64,000 bases of DNA from Diploscapter coronatus (GCA_964036155.1 OZ038422.1:8393201-8457200), one strand, 5' to 3'; counted from the stretch's first letter, positions 1 through 12,315 are shown. The notes: generated by a model from the letters alone, not told the origin. Numbers and translations are program-made.

Positions 1-1353
1 TACGTGAAACCGATCCTTCTTACACTGTCTATCAATATTGTACCATTTGAACACGTAAAATATAGGGGAAAGCCATGATAAAAATTGAAGATAGCTACAT
101 TGCACCAGAAAATGTGGCAGCTGAGTTGCCGAAAAAATGAAGTAGTATGCAGAGGTAGATAAAACTTTAGTCTTGCAAAAATTCATTGCAACATTTCAGG
201 ACCATTTTGGAGGCGATAAAGTCCAAGACGCTGTGATTAGATAAAAGTGCAGAAACTCGAAGCAACCATGAGACTTCTTTTCCATTAATGATATTTATTA
301 TTGTCTGAGAATTTATTCGATCACAACTATAGGCTATCAGTGTTTATAAATATCGGAGATTATAATAAAGTATTGAGATTTATGATTTATTTACCTGTAT
401 ATTCTTACGTGTTGGTCCTTAGTCGAGTATACGCTTTTCTTCACAAGATTCAATGATTCACTTTTTTAAAGTATAGTTGTTATCAGAAAATTGTAAGAGT
501 TTAAAACTCTGATAAAATACTAGTTGTTATCACAGAAAGTAAAAGGGTTAAAAAATTCTGGTGATACACTAGTCTTTATCACCACTACGTTGCATGATTC
601 CTCTTTTCACCTTTTCCCGTTTTTCTGTGGTGGTAGTTTTTGTTGAAAAGTTCATGCTAAAAGACTAAAAATATCACCACTGATAAATTTGATTTATTCT
701 TTCATTTTATAAGCAATTTTATTATTTGAGCTCAATTTATCGGCGTCATCGAGAATAGTGCAACACTTTCGCAATACTACAACACAAACCTTATTGTTAA
801 CCAGGTTCACGCAATCAGAAAGTGCATTTTTATGCAATCATAGTTTTACAGAATTTTTATCTTTCGCGAAATAAAATGCTTTTGTTGGTTTTTTAATCTT
901 GAAAAGATTCTTTTCTAAAATCTAACTTATTTCATTAGATTACTCGTTTTCTTTTCCTGCTCTAAATGAGTTTTTAGCTTCACAGGGAGTAATGGTGTAA
1001 ATCGCAGCCAGCTTACATAAGATTCTTCATCCAATGCTTTTATAACATTCTATTTTCTTTATTATTTCAGTTTCACATTATACCACCATTTTCAACTTGT
1101 AGCCATCAAAAATTACCAACAGGAATAATCGCACGAATAGCCTAATTTAGTCTAATTTTCTAAAGATTTACATCGTTTATGGCTCCTCACTTATTATATA
1201 ATACTAAAAATGCTCTTTCCATAATAGTTTGTCTTTATTTTCATTCTATCTCTATCTCTAAAAGTAAATTGAATGTATCCTATATTTCAAGATATAAATT
1301 AATGTAAGTAAGAGTTAGTGTGATGATTGATATTTAGAAATCATATTGGAAAA
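1..1353. other. Gene-poor left edge; possible 3' exon
   Basis: No convincing gene was found here. The only hint is a 45-nt piece at 200-244 on the + strand: it follows a TTTCAG acceptor and stays open for 14 codons to a TAA, so it could be the last exon of a gene entering from the left. A short open stretch at 75-140 (starting MIKIEDSYIAP) may belong with it, but no clean donor joins the two. No ankyrin repeats are visible, which matters for the TRPA-like gene that starts at 1354. Confidence 0.3.
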
Positions 1354-4300
1354 ATGAGAGATAATAGTGTTGGGATTGAGATGAAAGAAATACAAGATTC
1401 ATCAAGAACAAATGAACATGCTGAAAATGAGGAAACTCCACAAGGCGGGCAAAATGAAGGGTAATCTGAACTCGTTGATTTATCATTTATCGAACAGGCA
1501 TATGTTGATTCATGTATAATTTTAGCGAAGCTAGTCAGCCTCTTATATCAAATAGTCCGACTCCTAACAATACTGCATCGAATGAAAATTCAGTGAATTC
1601 GATGGAGTAAGTTTAAATTTATTATAAAAAGCCCGGCATTTTTGGAGAAGGAATAATAAACTTGCAATAAAAAGTAACGTAATTTAATTGATGCACGATA
1701 TTTAGATTGACATTGGAAGAATGTAATAAAAGATCCAGTATAGATCGCTCTAAGAGAAATCAATTGGTATTTCATTTCATTTATGAGAAGGATCCAGATC
1801 CAGCCTCAAAGTAATAATTTCTAGCGCTTTTCTACTCATCATTTTTCAAAGATATATAATATTACGTTTAAATTTAGAACTTATGATCTAGAAGAATGCA
1901 TCACTTGGAGAAATTTGCTGAGACTGGTAAACCCAAAAATTTCAAATATCCAATGAATGCTTGAACAACTTTCAGAGAAATCAAAATGATTGGGAAGTGA
2001 TCAAACACCCATACATTCTAAATTATCTGAATGAACGTCTGAAACATTACGCTATCTTTTATATTATCCAGGTCATCTGTAAGTTATTGTAATTTTTAAG
2101 TAATCAATATAGTTTAAACGTATATTTCAGTATATATTCTTTTCCTAATCGTATTCCTCTGGTACATTTTCCGAAAAACGGATCTCAATGATTGGATAAT
2201 TAAAATATTATCAGTTTTCATCGGAGTACCTTACCTTTTTTTCAACGTAAAATTTACAATTTTTATGAGTATTAATTTTTTTGAAGAATTTTAGGTGTTA
2301 AGTATAATAGCAAAAAAATCAATTGATGTATCTCCGATATATGAAGTACAAGGTGGGCCACAAAATGGACCACGAGGTATTTATTCCGAGCAAATATCTC
2401 TTGAGAGATTATCCTAGAGGAGATATAGCTTGATGAGGAAACATTCTACTGAGATTTGATCGCTTATATAGCCTCTCACTATCTAATCTTAGATAATCCC
2501 TAATGTTATTGATTTGCTAATTTATAATCAATCCCCAACTGTATTCTAGGTACTACATCAGCCTCTTCACAACGCTCAGTTTGGTCCTTCTTGATATCTT
2601 TCTTTATGCCCCTCATCAAAAGTGTGACGTACGTAGGAGGATCATGGGCCTATATCTGGCTATCGACATATCATCATCTCGACAACTTTCCTCAGTTCTG
2701 GAAGGTAAATTTCGCCTTTACATCTTTTTTTTATCACTTATTATTAGATGTGGGATAAATTAATGATATTTTAACTAACCTGCCATTAATTTTAAAAATG
2801 AGCAAATCAACGCAATTTTCCCTTTTAAATTTGATTTTATTAAACACGTTGATTTTAGAATTTAATCCTTTGGACATTGCCGATATTAGTCATTTTCCTT
2901 ATATGGATCACGTATCTCGAAATATTGCGAAAATCTTGTATAGGAATTTATGTCTTCATGCTGGGGAAAATTATTGACAGTTTCATAAAGGTAATTTTCT
3001 GCTAAAAATATATTAATTTGCAATTAAGTGGACTAAAACTATTCTCAGGAAAAAAGGCAACTAGCCAGTACTGGTCAGTGATTCTCAAATGACTGGAATT
3101 CTGATCAGTACGGGAATGTTTACTGGTTCACGCTTTTCTCCTTTCCAAAAATTCTCTTTTATGAGAGAGGGAAAAGAAAGAATGCGTAAAAATGTGCAGA
3201 AGAAGGAGGATTTTGCTTATTTAACTCAGCGCCATTTTTGGAAAAAGGAGAATAGCGTGTGGTCAGTTCAGAGGTGTTCGAAAGTCAATATTTTGAAAAA
3301 TCGAAACTTTCGCACACCCTCGGGCCAGTTGTTTTTTCCTGGGTTTATAGCACAACTGTATGACACCTTTTGCAGATTGCGTTTATTTGGGTTCCAACCC
3401 TATTCGCATTTTCATTATTATTTCAAATGGTAATGCACAAATCTGAGAAAGAGACACGGATTAGCATGAATAATAACGTCAGTCTATTTTTGATTAATTA
3501 TTTTTAAATTTTTTAATTATATAAATTATAAGCCTTTTAGGGTACAAACTCCACTAATGAAACCGATATTACGAACAATACAAGCAGTGCTAACAGTACA
3601 CCATCGGACTGGTATATAATTTTCAATGCAATGGTAAAAACTTTATCAATGATGATAGGAGCATTAGGCGTCGACGAGATTCTAGGTAATTCCTCTTAAG
3701 GTGATTTTTTTTAATCGAATTTATTTAAGCATCACAAAATTGGACTCTAATCTTCCTACTTCTGCTATTCGAAGTTGTTGGGATCATTCTGCTTTTGAAT
3801 TTCATAGTATCCTTTCAAAACCAAAACAATATAATTCATAAAAGTGTATCTGAATATGTTGTGATATTCTACTAATAGGGTCATATCTTCTTCTTGCAAA
3901 AATGTTTTCGATTTGCCATTCTTCAAATTTTAATTTTATTATTTATAACTTACCATATAAGATGAGTGATATGAATGAGAATTATTTGATTAAAAATAGC
4001 AAAAATCATTTTCTAGATATCAGTAGCTGTGGGTGACGTAAGCGAGCTGCGTAAAACTTCTGAGGATAAATTGCTAAAGGAAAAAGTAAGAATGAAGTAT
4101 ATTCTAACGATTATTTATGTTTCTTTTCAGTTGGATTTCGTAATTATAGTTTTAATATCGCTGGAACAACGATTATTCAGAAAGATCTATAATTTTGTAA
4201 AAACACGAACAAATAACAAGTTAGTGATAAATAAAGATGGAGAGTTTCACAGTGAATATGAGAAGTTCGAACCAGGTATTTTCGAGCATTTATTCTTATC

Positions 4301-4987
4301 TTTTTATTATTTATTTTTCTCTATCAACTAATTCTGTGTATATAAGAATGTTCCATAATTACCCGCCGCTCTATTCAAATCGTTATATTTCCGAAACTCT
4401 TGAATAATACCAATTAAATTTGGTAACTTTGAGATCTCCACATTAAAATTAGTATCCATGTTGAATTTCATGAAACTTGAATATGCTATTCTGAAGATAC
4501 GGTATCATCTTCTCCAAACATACTGTCGCAGACTTGACAAAGAGAAAACCTCAATGTTTTAACTAAAACAGGTGATTGAAAATAGCAAGAAACAAATTGT
4601 AAAATATGGATGCTTGTTAATAGGCCTAGGATATCAGCATAGACCAAATTTTGAGTTATTTCGAACAACCCCTATGCCGTTAGGATTCGGAATCTAACGA
4701 TGGTCAATATTTCTGAAAATCAATAAGTTACGACGAGAAATGAATCTTATTAGTGATAAGAATGTAGTCGTGATAAAATTAAATTTTCCCCATAATCGAC
4801 TGATACATAGCTTCAAAAATATACCTTGTTTATAACATTTATGATTAATTGGAGAACTCGACATATAACGATTTGAAATGAGTGAAACGAGTACTTATGG
4901 AATACCCTGTATTAGCATATCATTCGAATGTGCTTAGGCAATAAGATATGTCCAGAGACTAACTCAGGCAGCAACAACAGTGCATAA
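1354..4987 (+). CDS. TRPA-like cation channel, apparently ankyrin-less (15 exons)
   Basis: Fifteen exons join in phase to a 489-residue protein: 1354-1460, 1526-1606, 1706-1810, 1878-1926, 1976-2078, 2131-2246, 2295-2376, 2550-2704, 2859-2990, 3376-3429, 3541-3685, 3730-3806, 4017-4085, 4131-4275, 4938-4987. About 135 hydrophilic residues (acidic, Ser/Asn-rich) come first. Hydrophobic segments follow that fit a six-helix TRP channel: S1 near 136-165, further helices to about 328, then an N-glycosylation-rich loop, a pore-like stretch (AMVKTLSMMIGALG, near 355-370), S6 near 378-400, and a segment after S6 (ISVAVGDVSELRK) resembling the TRPA post-S6 region. TRPA channels normally carry many N-terminal ankyrin repeats; none are seen here or upstream. 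The start follows an acceptor-like TTTAG, suggesting trans-splicing. The last exon is the weakest; 4993-5496 may hold an alternative C-terminus. It could also be a decayed paralogue, although every junction is open. Confidence 0.72.
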
Positions 4988-5496
4988 ATGTTTTGATAAA
5001 AAATATTAATTTAAAAAAAGAAAACAAAAGGAATCTTTTAGGAGTCCAAGCAGTTCCGAATGCTGGTAAAAGAGGCCCATTAATTCAGAATGGCAATAGA
5101 GAATTTCGAGGAGTGAGTGAAAATGGAGATGTAAATATTTTTCAAATGAATGTTTACAATGTTTGGTTGCCAAACTTTTTCTTACATTGTATAAAAATAA
5201 TACCTAAAGCAATATTTTTAATTGAATTTATTCTTTAGATTTCTAAATCGTATATTTAGGCACTGTCATGGTTCGATAGGTTCAAACAAGTGCTAACAAG
5301 TTGTATTCAGAAATTTGTGAAGTACATGAAATCCGTTTTTAAATCTATTTGGAAGAAAATTAAACGATTATATTTTGCAATTGGTCAATTTATAATTGGA
5401 ATAGATATAACATCATTATGGGATCGCTATCGTGGTACTCCCGTTCCAGAACTGCCCATTCCAGAGCTCATTCAGAATAGACCTGCAGAGTTATAA
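4957..5496 (+). pseudogene. Possible alternative 3' exons of the TRPA-like gene
   Basis: An open stretch ending at a donor at 5130 and a second at 5260-5496 (acceptor TATTTAG, stop TAA) join in phase 0 and would encode a basic, Lys-rich tail. Their frame does not match the phase of the TRPA-like exon ending at 4275, so they are either an alternative C-terminus through an unseen exon or remains of a duplicated gene. The last roughly 20 codons, including the PVPELPIPEL stretch, lie inside the left arm of a fold-back element, so this tail would be donated by a transposon. No function can be given. Confidence 0.28.
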
Positions 5497-5637
5497 AATG
5501 AAACACTCCGATCCAGAACTCGTCCAGATATGATAAAATAGAAATGTTCCATTCCAAAAGTCGGTCCAAATATCGATATAGAGGATTCTCCGATTCAGAA
5601 CGAGTTCTGGATTCCCCAGTTCTGGGACGGGAGTGTC
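5434..5637. mobile_element. Fold-back MITE-like element
   Basis: Two arms about 43 nt long are near-perfect inverted copies. The left arm is near 5436-5480 and the right arm near 5595-5637. Both outer ends read ACTCCCGT(T/C)CCAGAACTG, followed by the match CCAGA(G/A)CTC and TTC(A/T)GAAT-like sequence. The roughly 115-nt middle carries further partial copies of the CCAGAACTCGT motif. No transposase and no clear target-site duplication were seen. It sits just after, and overlaps, the putative exon ending at 5496. Confidence 0.7.
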
Positions 5638-7005
5638 CCTCTCCTATCATTAGGTCAAGATAAACTGATGAATATATGAACATCTTTTTCATATTCATAT
5701 AGCTTTATTATATTTTATGTTTTTTTCTGATTTACCGATATTTTGTGCAATATTTCTCAATTGGTCAAAGTTTTACTTATATTTAAACTCGATGAATAGT
5801 CAACAAAATGATAAGGTTATCCCATCAAACTGCCATTGTTTCTTCTCATTTTTTTAGTGGAACTACCTACAGACTTGAAACTTTTCAATCACAACCGCGG
5901 TTGCGGTTCGGTTACAAAATTAAAAAAAAAAAGTTCCAAGTCTGACTAAGTTAGAGGATGATTTAAATACAATAATCTCACCTTACCTAATTGCATATCT
6001 CACCCTCGATCCTTATAAATACCTCATCCTACCATTCAATAAACGTTTTCGTTCGCATCTTAGCCTACCTTCTAAGCCTCTACACAGTACACACTCGTCT
6101 ACATCGTTGTGGGACTGCAGTATTCAACTGACTACTTATGTTATAGACCGATTATGTACCAGAACTCGAAATATTTTTTTACAACTCAAATTTTTGTTAA
6201 TTCTGTTAGTTTACTCATTGCGTGCATCCATTATTTGTTATAGCCTCGCATCAATAAATTACACCGAATTTTAAATTGCCATAAACACTTTTAGTAGTTG
6301 AACATCTCATTTCCGAAATTGATCTTGTGTTTGAGACGAAGATAGGCTTTCAGTTACCCAGGTTAAGCTATTAAAAAACGCTTGCATACTAGAAAATAGT
6401 AGCAATAAACGAAACAGCTAGATTGACTAAGGATATCAAAGTGTTCTGAACTAGAGCTGGATTTTGATATCTGTTTCGAGCAAGAATATTCCAGCTTTGA
6501 ACGATTTGTTCTGATTGAGTACGCGCAGTTATCAGTATTTCAAGGCGATGTTTAAAATGAGCTGACATAATTTCCAAATTTAAGAGAGTATTTGTAAGAT
6601 CCGAACAGCTGTCCGAAATGATCAAAATCACGATTTTCAAGTTAGCATATCTCCGCCCACTTGTGGGAGTGAGACCTTATCTCTACGCTTTTTTGATTAG
6701 AATCCATAGGGGTACCCACCTCTATGATCAAATCACGACTTGTGAAACTTTTTCCCAAATGCGAACTCTTTGATGACTGTTCGAATCTTACAAATACTTG
6801 TTCTTAAAGATTTGATTATGAGCAGGGCATCTACTTATTATTGGCGCAAATTATCTTTCGATTTCTTGAATCGCTATCGTGGGGATTTCACTTGCCAATT
6901 TCATTCATAATTAGTGCCCCTTCACGTCGAAAGGTTATAGTTAATTTCTTCAAAAAATTTCTCGTTGCTAAAGTATGCTTTTTCGAATACTTTTTTTTAT
7001 TTTAG
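5638..7005. other. Gap with no supported gene
   Basis: No spliced model could be built here. The minus strand at 6389-6640 is open for 83 codons with a hydrophobic tail, but no homologous family was recognised and no partner exon found. A TATA-like TATAAATA near 6015 and the palindrome AACCGCGGTT near 5895 are present, without an associated gene start. Confidence 0.4.
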
Positions 7006-7104
7006 GCTCGACAACAACTCGAAAAACTTGAACTGACAGGCGACGACATCAAAAGACTCATCGATGCAAATGACGATGGGCAGAAACGATTGATATTATG
7101 TTGA
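7006..7104 (+). pseudogene. Orphan 3' exon, unknown
   Basis: A strong acceptor (poly-T then TTTTAG) is followed by 32 open codons to TGA, encoding an acidic, helical-looking peptide containing LEKLELTGDDIKRLIDAND. No upstream exon with a matching donor was found, so it may be the last exon of a gene whose earlier exons I could not see, or a fragment. It lies about 500 nt upstream of the SNTX-like gene and in the same direction, but its stop codon excludes it from that gene unless it is skipped. Confidence 0.22.
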
Positions 7105-7607
7105 TTACATTAAATGATGCTTCTGTATGCTTATTTCAAATCTTTTCTTTGAAAATGAATAAAGTCCATATTATTATCAAGACATGTTCAAGATTAAAGG
7201 AACACGTTGAGCACGAACAGTTGACTTTTTGCCTCGCAAACTCGACTCTTCCCTTTCAAAAACGTGCTCAAAAACGATGTGTAATGTATTTTTTCGTTCC
7301 TGCACTCAGAATCGATCACTATTTCAAATGGCTGCTTTGTGCAAATCACGTTGCATCATTCTTTTTGCGAGTTATTTTGTTATAAAATAAAAGTAACTCG
7401 AGTCATGTAATAGTATACTAATTCACCGTTTCTGATGACATATTGAAATAGGGGTTTGGCAAAATTGTTATCTCGAAATCTCCAAACTTCACAATCGTAC
7501 GTCTTTATCTTAAAAAGATCTTATTAACCACAATACTCGTTAAGAAGAATTAAATTTCAGGCATTTCTATTACTTTTGATATACAATATCTTCATCGTTT
7601 CTGCCAA

Positions 7608-10133
7608 ATGAAGGACGAAACATCGAATTCAGCACTAGAAGAAATCTCTCGGTGAGTTGTTGGCGTTTATGTTATTTTATGTCTCTTACAGTTCACAGAA
7701 TTTTATCCTAAAATTTCAGAAAAAAATATTTTTAAAAAATTGCGAAATGAGAAACAACTAATACATTGCATAAGCGAATCTATGATCACTTCTTTGTAAT
7801 TTTTAATTGAATTTCAGAGTAGCCAATTCAAGATTTTAACATTTAAATTTCAGAACTCAGAGCGACGAAAAGATCATTCGACAGGCACTAGGCAGAAATG
7901 CGACATTGGGCGATTTCTACGATGCAACACGCGACGTTTTCTGTTCTCAGAATCTGTTTAGCGACGAGCTGCCAGAGGATTCCGTCCGAATTACTCCCAA
8001 GAAAACAATTCGCTGCCACTATGAAATTGAGGGCTCGACCAATGAAAAATGCACCAACCTAGGTATCGGTAATGAGCTCAAAGTAAGTAGGAAATTTGAG
8101 CTTATTCGAAAGGTTGCACTTTTTTCGAAACGGGAATGCATGCACTTCAAATTGACTTAGAATTTGTTAAAATAAAAACTTCGACTTCGGTTTCGATTTC
8201 GAAAATTTTCAAATCCAAACTTCGTGCAGCCCTGTTTTGAAACGATGATAATTGGATCTTGCTTAAAAAGACATACAATCATACAACTTTTCGGACAGGG
8301 AAAATTTTTCTTTTCATATTCATACACATCTATAGCAAAATTTAGATCAGTGTACTAACTGGATTAGTCAATTTTAAAGGCCACGAGGAATTTCTCAAAT
8401 CGAACAACCAGACGAATCGAGAAGTTAGCGCCACACTTGTGTGCAAGATCACTACGAAGGCTAGTGACTAATATTTACTACCATCATCATTTAGCATTTA
8501 AAAATCCAACGAAGTAGTTACCATTAAGTTTTCTAAACTGAACTATCTACAAAATTCGCACAATTTGAATGCTCCGGAGTGTGCATCGGTCGTTCCACGG
8601 CTTGCTGACTTATTATGCTGAAAATAACACTATTTTATCTCTTATTTATGCTCAAATTTTGTCTAACAGATTCTGAAATAGTCCATTTCGTACTAATTCT
8701 CCAAAAAATACGTACCTAATTTCAGTATGAATCCATCAAAAGAATAGACAACGCCAATGTGACCAAACTGATATCGGAAGATGCAATCAAAAGCACTCTA
8801 AATGCAACCCATGTAGTGGTTGCCATACAGTGGGGTGCGATCGTGTTGGCCACACTCAAATGCACCAACGTAAAGAATGAGGACAAGAAAGAACTGTCAG
8901 CCGGGCTTGAGGTAATTTCAGATCTTATTATATAGGAGGAGCTTTTCATCTTTCTGAATCAAATATATCGATTGAAAGGACATACCAGATAGCGCTGAAC
9001 GAAATTCCGTTTCCGGAATTTTTGGGCGTTTTCGTTTTTAGGTTAACAAAATTATTTTCGTTCAGCTCTGATGCTAACAAATACAAAGTTTAAGATATAA
9101 ATTTTAGGGTAAACTATCGGCATTGGAAGTAGCTACAAGTGACGAAGCGAAAGCAGATCTGACCTGGAGAAATACTAAACTGAGCGAAAATTACAACTAT
9201 CATCTCGAATTCTACATTGATTCGTTGTTGAAAGGCGAGAAAGTGCCGCAAAATATCGAAGAAGCAAAAAGCTTCATGTCGAAGTTGCCAGGTCTGATCG
9301 AGGAGTCGGATTCGGGCAAAGGAGTCCCGATCTGGTATGAGTTGCTGCCGATCTCGTCATTCGTTGATTCTATCAACCGCATCAGCAGATCGATAGAAAA
9401 CGATGTACTCGAAGACGTTGTCCGCATATATGAGGAAATGGACCAGAATCTACGTGATCTGAGAGACCTCAAAGATGATCTTCATGAATTCTCCTTCTGT
9501 ACCACCTCTAACGAATCGCAATCCATCGACAGTGATCTGACTATGATACAGAAGTCACAAATGAAGATGAAGAAACAATTGAGCGAGACTATCGTAAACA
9601 TTCGATCGGGCAATTCAGATATCACTAAGCTCAACGAAGTCATCGAAGATTACTCCAAATCAAAAATAAAGCGCTCGTGTGTCGAAGAAATAATTCTGAG
9701 ATATACACCAGTTTGTGATAAAATCAAATACGTTATGCATTTGCAAGAGAACGGAGTTCATTACATCGGCGAAGGCAAAGTACTCGAAAACGAGCGATCT
9801 ACACACAGTCGGGGAGAGTGCTACGTCTTCTTCTGCCAATGGACTAACCCTCAGGGTTTGAAGTGCAACCGTCGCTACTTCGACACACTAATCAATCGCA
9901 AGTCCCTTCCGTGTTTCCTTGTCGACGTCGATATTCATCGAGAAATTCAAAATGAGGAGTACGAAAATGTTCCTTCGGGAAATCGAATTTGCTATTTCAA
10001 AAATAGGTCGTACATCTTAACAGACTGTGCTTGCTCTTGCAGAATCTTAAATTTTATTCGAATTTTTCTCGCAAGGTTCAAAAGGATGCTCGCCATTGAC
10101 CATTTGCTAGGGTCGAACCACACTCACCTTTAG
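7608..10133 (+). CDS. SNTX-like (stonustoxin N-terminal-like) protein
   Basis: Five exons (7608-7651, 7854-8082, 8346-8459, 8726-8911, 9108-10133) join in phase to 532 residues. The N-terminal part has the order of conserved blocks I know from the SNTX/verrucotoxin N-terminal family, which belongs to the MACPF/CDC fold: a QALGR-xATLGDFYDATRD block near residues 25-40, a Ser/Thr-rich middle, an ATHVV block, then the helical region ending in NVPSGNRICYF-type sequence. Fish family members usually end in a PRY-SPRY domain; none is present here. Most non-fish members are not venom toxins, and nothing here (no signal peptide seen) suggests venom. The start lies 47 nt after an acceptor-like AAATTTCAG, suggesting trans-splicing. 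The intron after 8459 appears to begin with GC rather than GT; a GT donor six bases on would cause a stop. The real end may be spliced before 10133. The family call is from memory of the pattern and needs a profile search. Confidence 0.72.
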
Positions 10134-10782
10134 GGGCACTCCTCTCGGCTGGCTGGGCAGATCACTTTTGGTCTTGTGCTACCACCGAACCAGTCAGCTT
10201 CTTCTTTTTTCTTGGCATTTTTTTGTCTTTTTGCCAACTTGTTAGTAGAGAATAAATAATTTCGTAAATTATTTCCTTCGATCAGCTGTGCAATTGATTA
10301 GCTGTTCTCCTTGTTCCGAATTAACCGCATTCCTTTCTGCTTTCCCCATTTTTCCTCCCTTGTCTCTTCTCGTACCTTCCTTTCAACTAACGGACCAACT
10401 TTTCCCCTTTATCGACTCAGGCAAGATAGTCTCTTTGGGTTGAACTTTAGACCTTTCGATTTTGCTACATTCCCTTTTGTGCCGTGTTTCCGTTCTCGCA
10501 GTTCACTCATTTCACTTCACGCTCTCTTGCTTCACTTCCAGTCAAGCCCAAGGATAGCATTATCTTGGTCCGCCGCGGTATAGTGCTGCTGACTCTGCCA
10601 AACTGTCCAATTCGAATGATGAACGAGATGGAAGCGAAGAAATCGAAAAGGAAAGATTTGAGCTTAAACGACGCATAGGCAGCACATTTCATTATAGACT
10701 TATTATTTTTCTTTTAGAAAACCTAAAGGCGTCGGATATGTAATTTGAAATAACTTTTAGGAATTTGAACAATGAGGAATTA

Positions 10783-10900
10783 TGGCAATTACTATATGAC
10801 GAAGCGTCTTTTCTACACTGTTTCTTTCAAATTTCATCCACTTGTTTATATCTAACTATAGAACTCCGTCATCCGCCGCTTCGTCATTTAGTAATTGCCA
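10783..10900. mobile_element. 118-bp MITE with 24-bp terminal inverted repeats
   Basis: The left end TGGCAATTACTATATGACGA and the right end, read in reverse complement (TGGCAATTACTAAATGACGA), match over 24 bp with one difference. The element is flanked directly on both sides by GAATTA (10777-10782 and 10901-10906), a likely 6-bp target-site duplication. No coding capacity. Confidence 0.78.
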
Positions 10901-11059
10901 GAATTATTAACTTCATAAATAATATAATACTATAAATGTACCTACATTTGTTTCTTGACAAGAATGAGGAAAAAAGTTTGCGAAAGCTAATATTAAATAT
11001 TTAAATACATCCTGTCATAATAGGAACATAATCGATATCTCAGACATGCAAAACTGAAA

Positions 11060-11062
<3 letters not shown>

Positions 11063-11122
<60 letters not shown>
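11063..11122. repeat. (GT)30 microsatellite
   Basis: Thirty uninterrupted GT units, a typical dinucleotide microsatellite that could be polymorphic. It lies in the gap between the SNTX-like gene and the DUF281-like gene. Confidence 0.98.
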
Positions 11123-11125
<3 letters not shown>

Positions 11126-11523
11126 CACGTATGTTTTAGTGAAGCCGCCGCTACAGTAACCTTCGTTCATTTTTATTTTTATCGAAAATTAAAATAAAAA
11201 TTGCTACGAATTTCAAAATGACCAAATTCTTTTCAAAATCTCTTTTCACTACACCACGTCAGGTTCAACCTTGAATTATCCCATTATGTTTCCAACTAAT
11301 TTATTTACGCCAACATTGATGAATCTGACGAATATTATACGGCTTACGTTGCGATTTTCATGCCCGCCACTAATTTGTCCTTTTAACTTCAATCTTTTGC
11401 CTCGTCATGCATTAAATTGGATTTTTCGTCCGACGGAATACCTAGAAAATATTTAATCAAATTTCGAAAAAAAAAAAAAAAATCTAATTGAGCCGTCTTT
11501 CTTTCGTGAAGTATGTATCAGGC

Positions 11524-11637
11524 GATACACTCCCTATTGGGAGCTGACCAATTCGGAACTTTTTGTGAGTAGGCGTTCCTGAGTGGACTAACAAAATAGC
11601 TCCGAATTGGTCAGTTCCCAATAGGGAGGTGTGCCTA
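11524..11637. mobile_element. 114-bp fold-back MITE with 8-bp flanking repeat
   Basis: Arms of about 35-40 nt containing CTCCCTATTGGGA(G/A)CTGAC and CAATTCGGA(A/G)CT are inverted copies. TATCAGGC occurs on both sides (11516-11523 and 11638-11645), which fits an 8-bp target-site duplication as in hAT-type elements. The terminal repeat also contains AGGC, so the exact boundary is a little uncertain. No coding capacity. Confidence 0.72.
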
Positions 11638-12315
11638 TATCAGGCTATGGGTTTAAATTGAAATTGAGTTTTGAATGTCGAGATCAAAATTATTCTCCAA
11701 AATATTATGGTGAATCTGAAGTCGTAATGAGTTTCCGAAAATCATCGGAATTCCGACCAATAGTCATTGATACAGTCAGACTCGCCTGCGACATAAACTT
11801 TGACCGATTGAATAGCTCGTTTTGCGACAAAGGCAATATCTTCCCTAATTTGCAGATGCAGATGGGCAATCCGGTCTTCTTTCTCAGATTGTCCGTTGTT
11901 GCTGTTCTCTGCCTTCCTTCCTTCCTTCCTTCCTCTTTCCGACGATTCTGATTCTGGTGATAAAAAGAAGGATAGAAGGGTCTGCCTAATGGATAATCCT
12001 TCGGCAGGACGATGTATCCATATAAGTAGTCGACAAGAAGAGGATTCTGCCAGGCCGTGCCCATCAATTAGGAGCGAATAAATATCGCTATTCTCCTGAG
12101 TTAGCCTGACATGACAGTTTTTATATCTAACAATTAGCAATTCCTTCATTTTATGTTTTACCGTATTTTATTTTTCGGAAATTTTACCGTGGTTGAATCC
12201 TTTACATCATAAACTATGACTACAATCTGTTAGTTCATTATTTCATGATCCTCAATTGTTGATAGATACCATTTCTATTTCAAATCCTTTATAATTGTAA
12301 CCTATTTTAGCAGGC

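Larger units (their letters stand above)
10134..12315. other. Intergenic region with two MITEs and a microsatellite
   Basis: No spliced gene could be supported. Open frames near 11,631-12,149 on both strands overlap each other, lack splice partners and contain low-complexity CCTT repeats. The region holds the two small inverted-repeat elements and the GT tract listed separately. Confidence 0.55.

Noticed and set aside
6389..6640. A minus-strand 83-codon frame that might be part of a chemoreceptor
   Set aside because: One hydrophobic segment only, no motif of any serpentine receptor family, and no adjoining exons.
11063..11122. The GT tract as a promoter or Z-DNA regulatory element
   Set aside because: It is a simple microsatellite more than 1 kb from any gene start; nothing links it to regulation.
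11705..12149. Overlapping frames of 106-135 codons on both strands
   Set aside because: They overlap, contain CCTT low-complexity sequence, and have no splice partners or recognisable domains.
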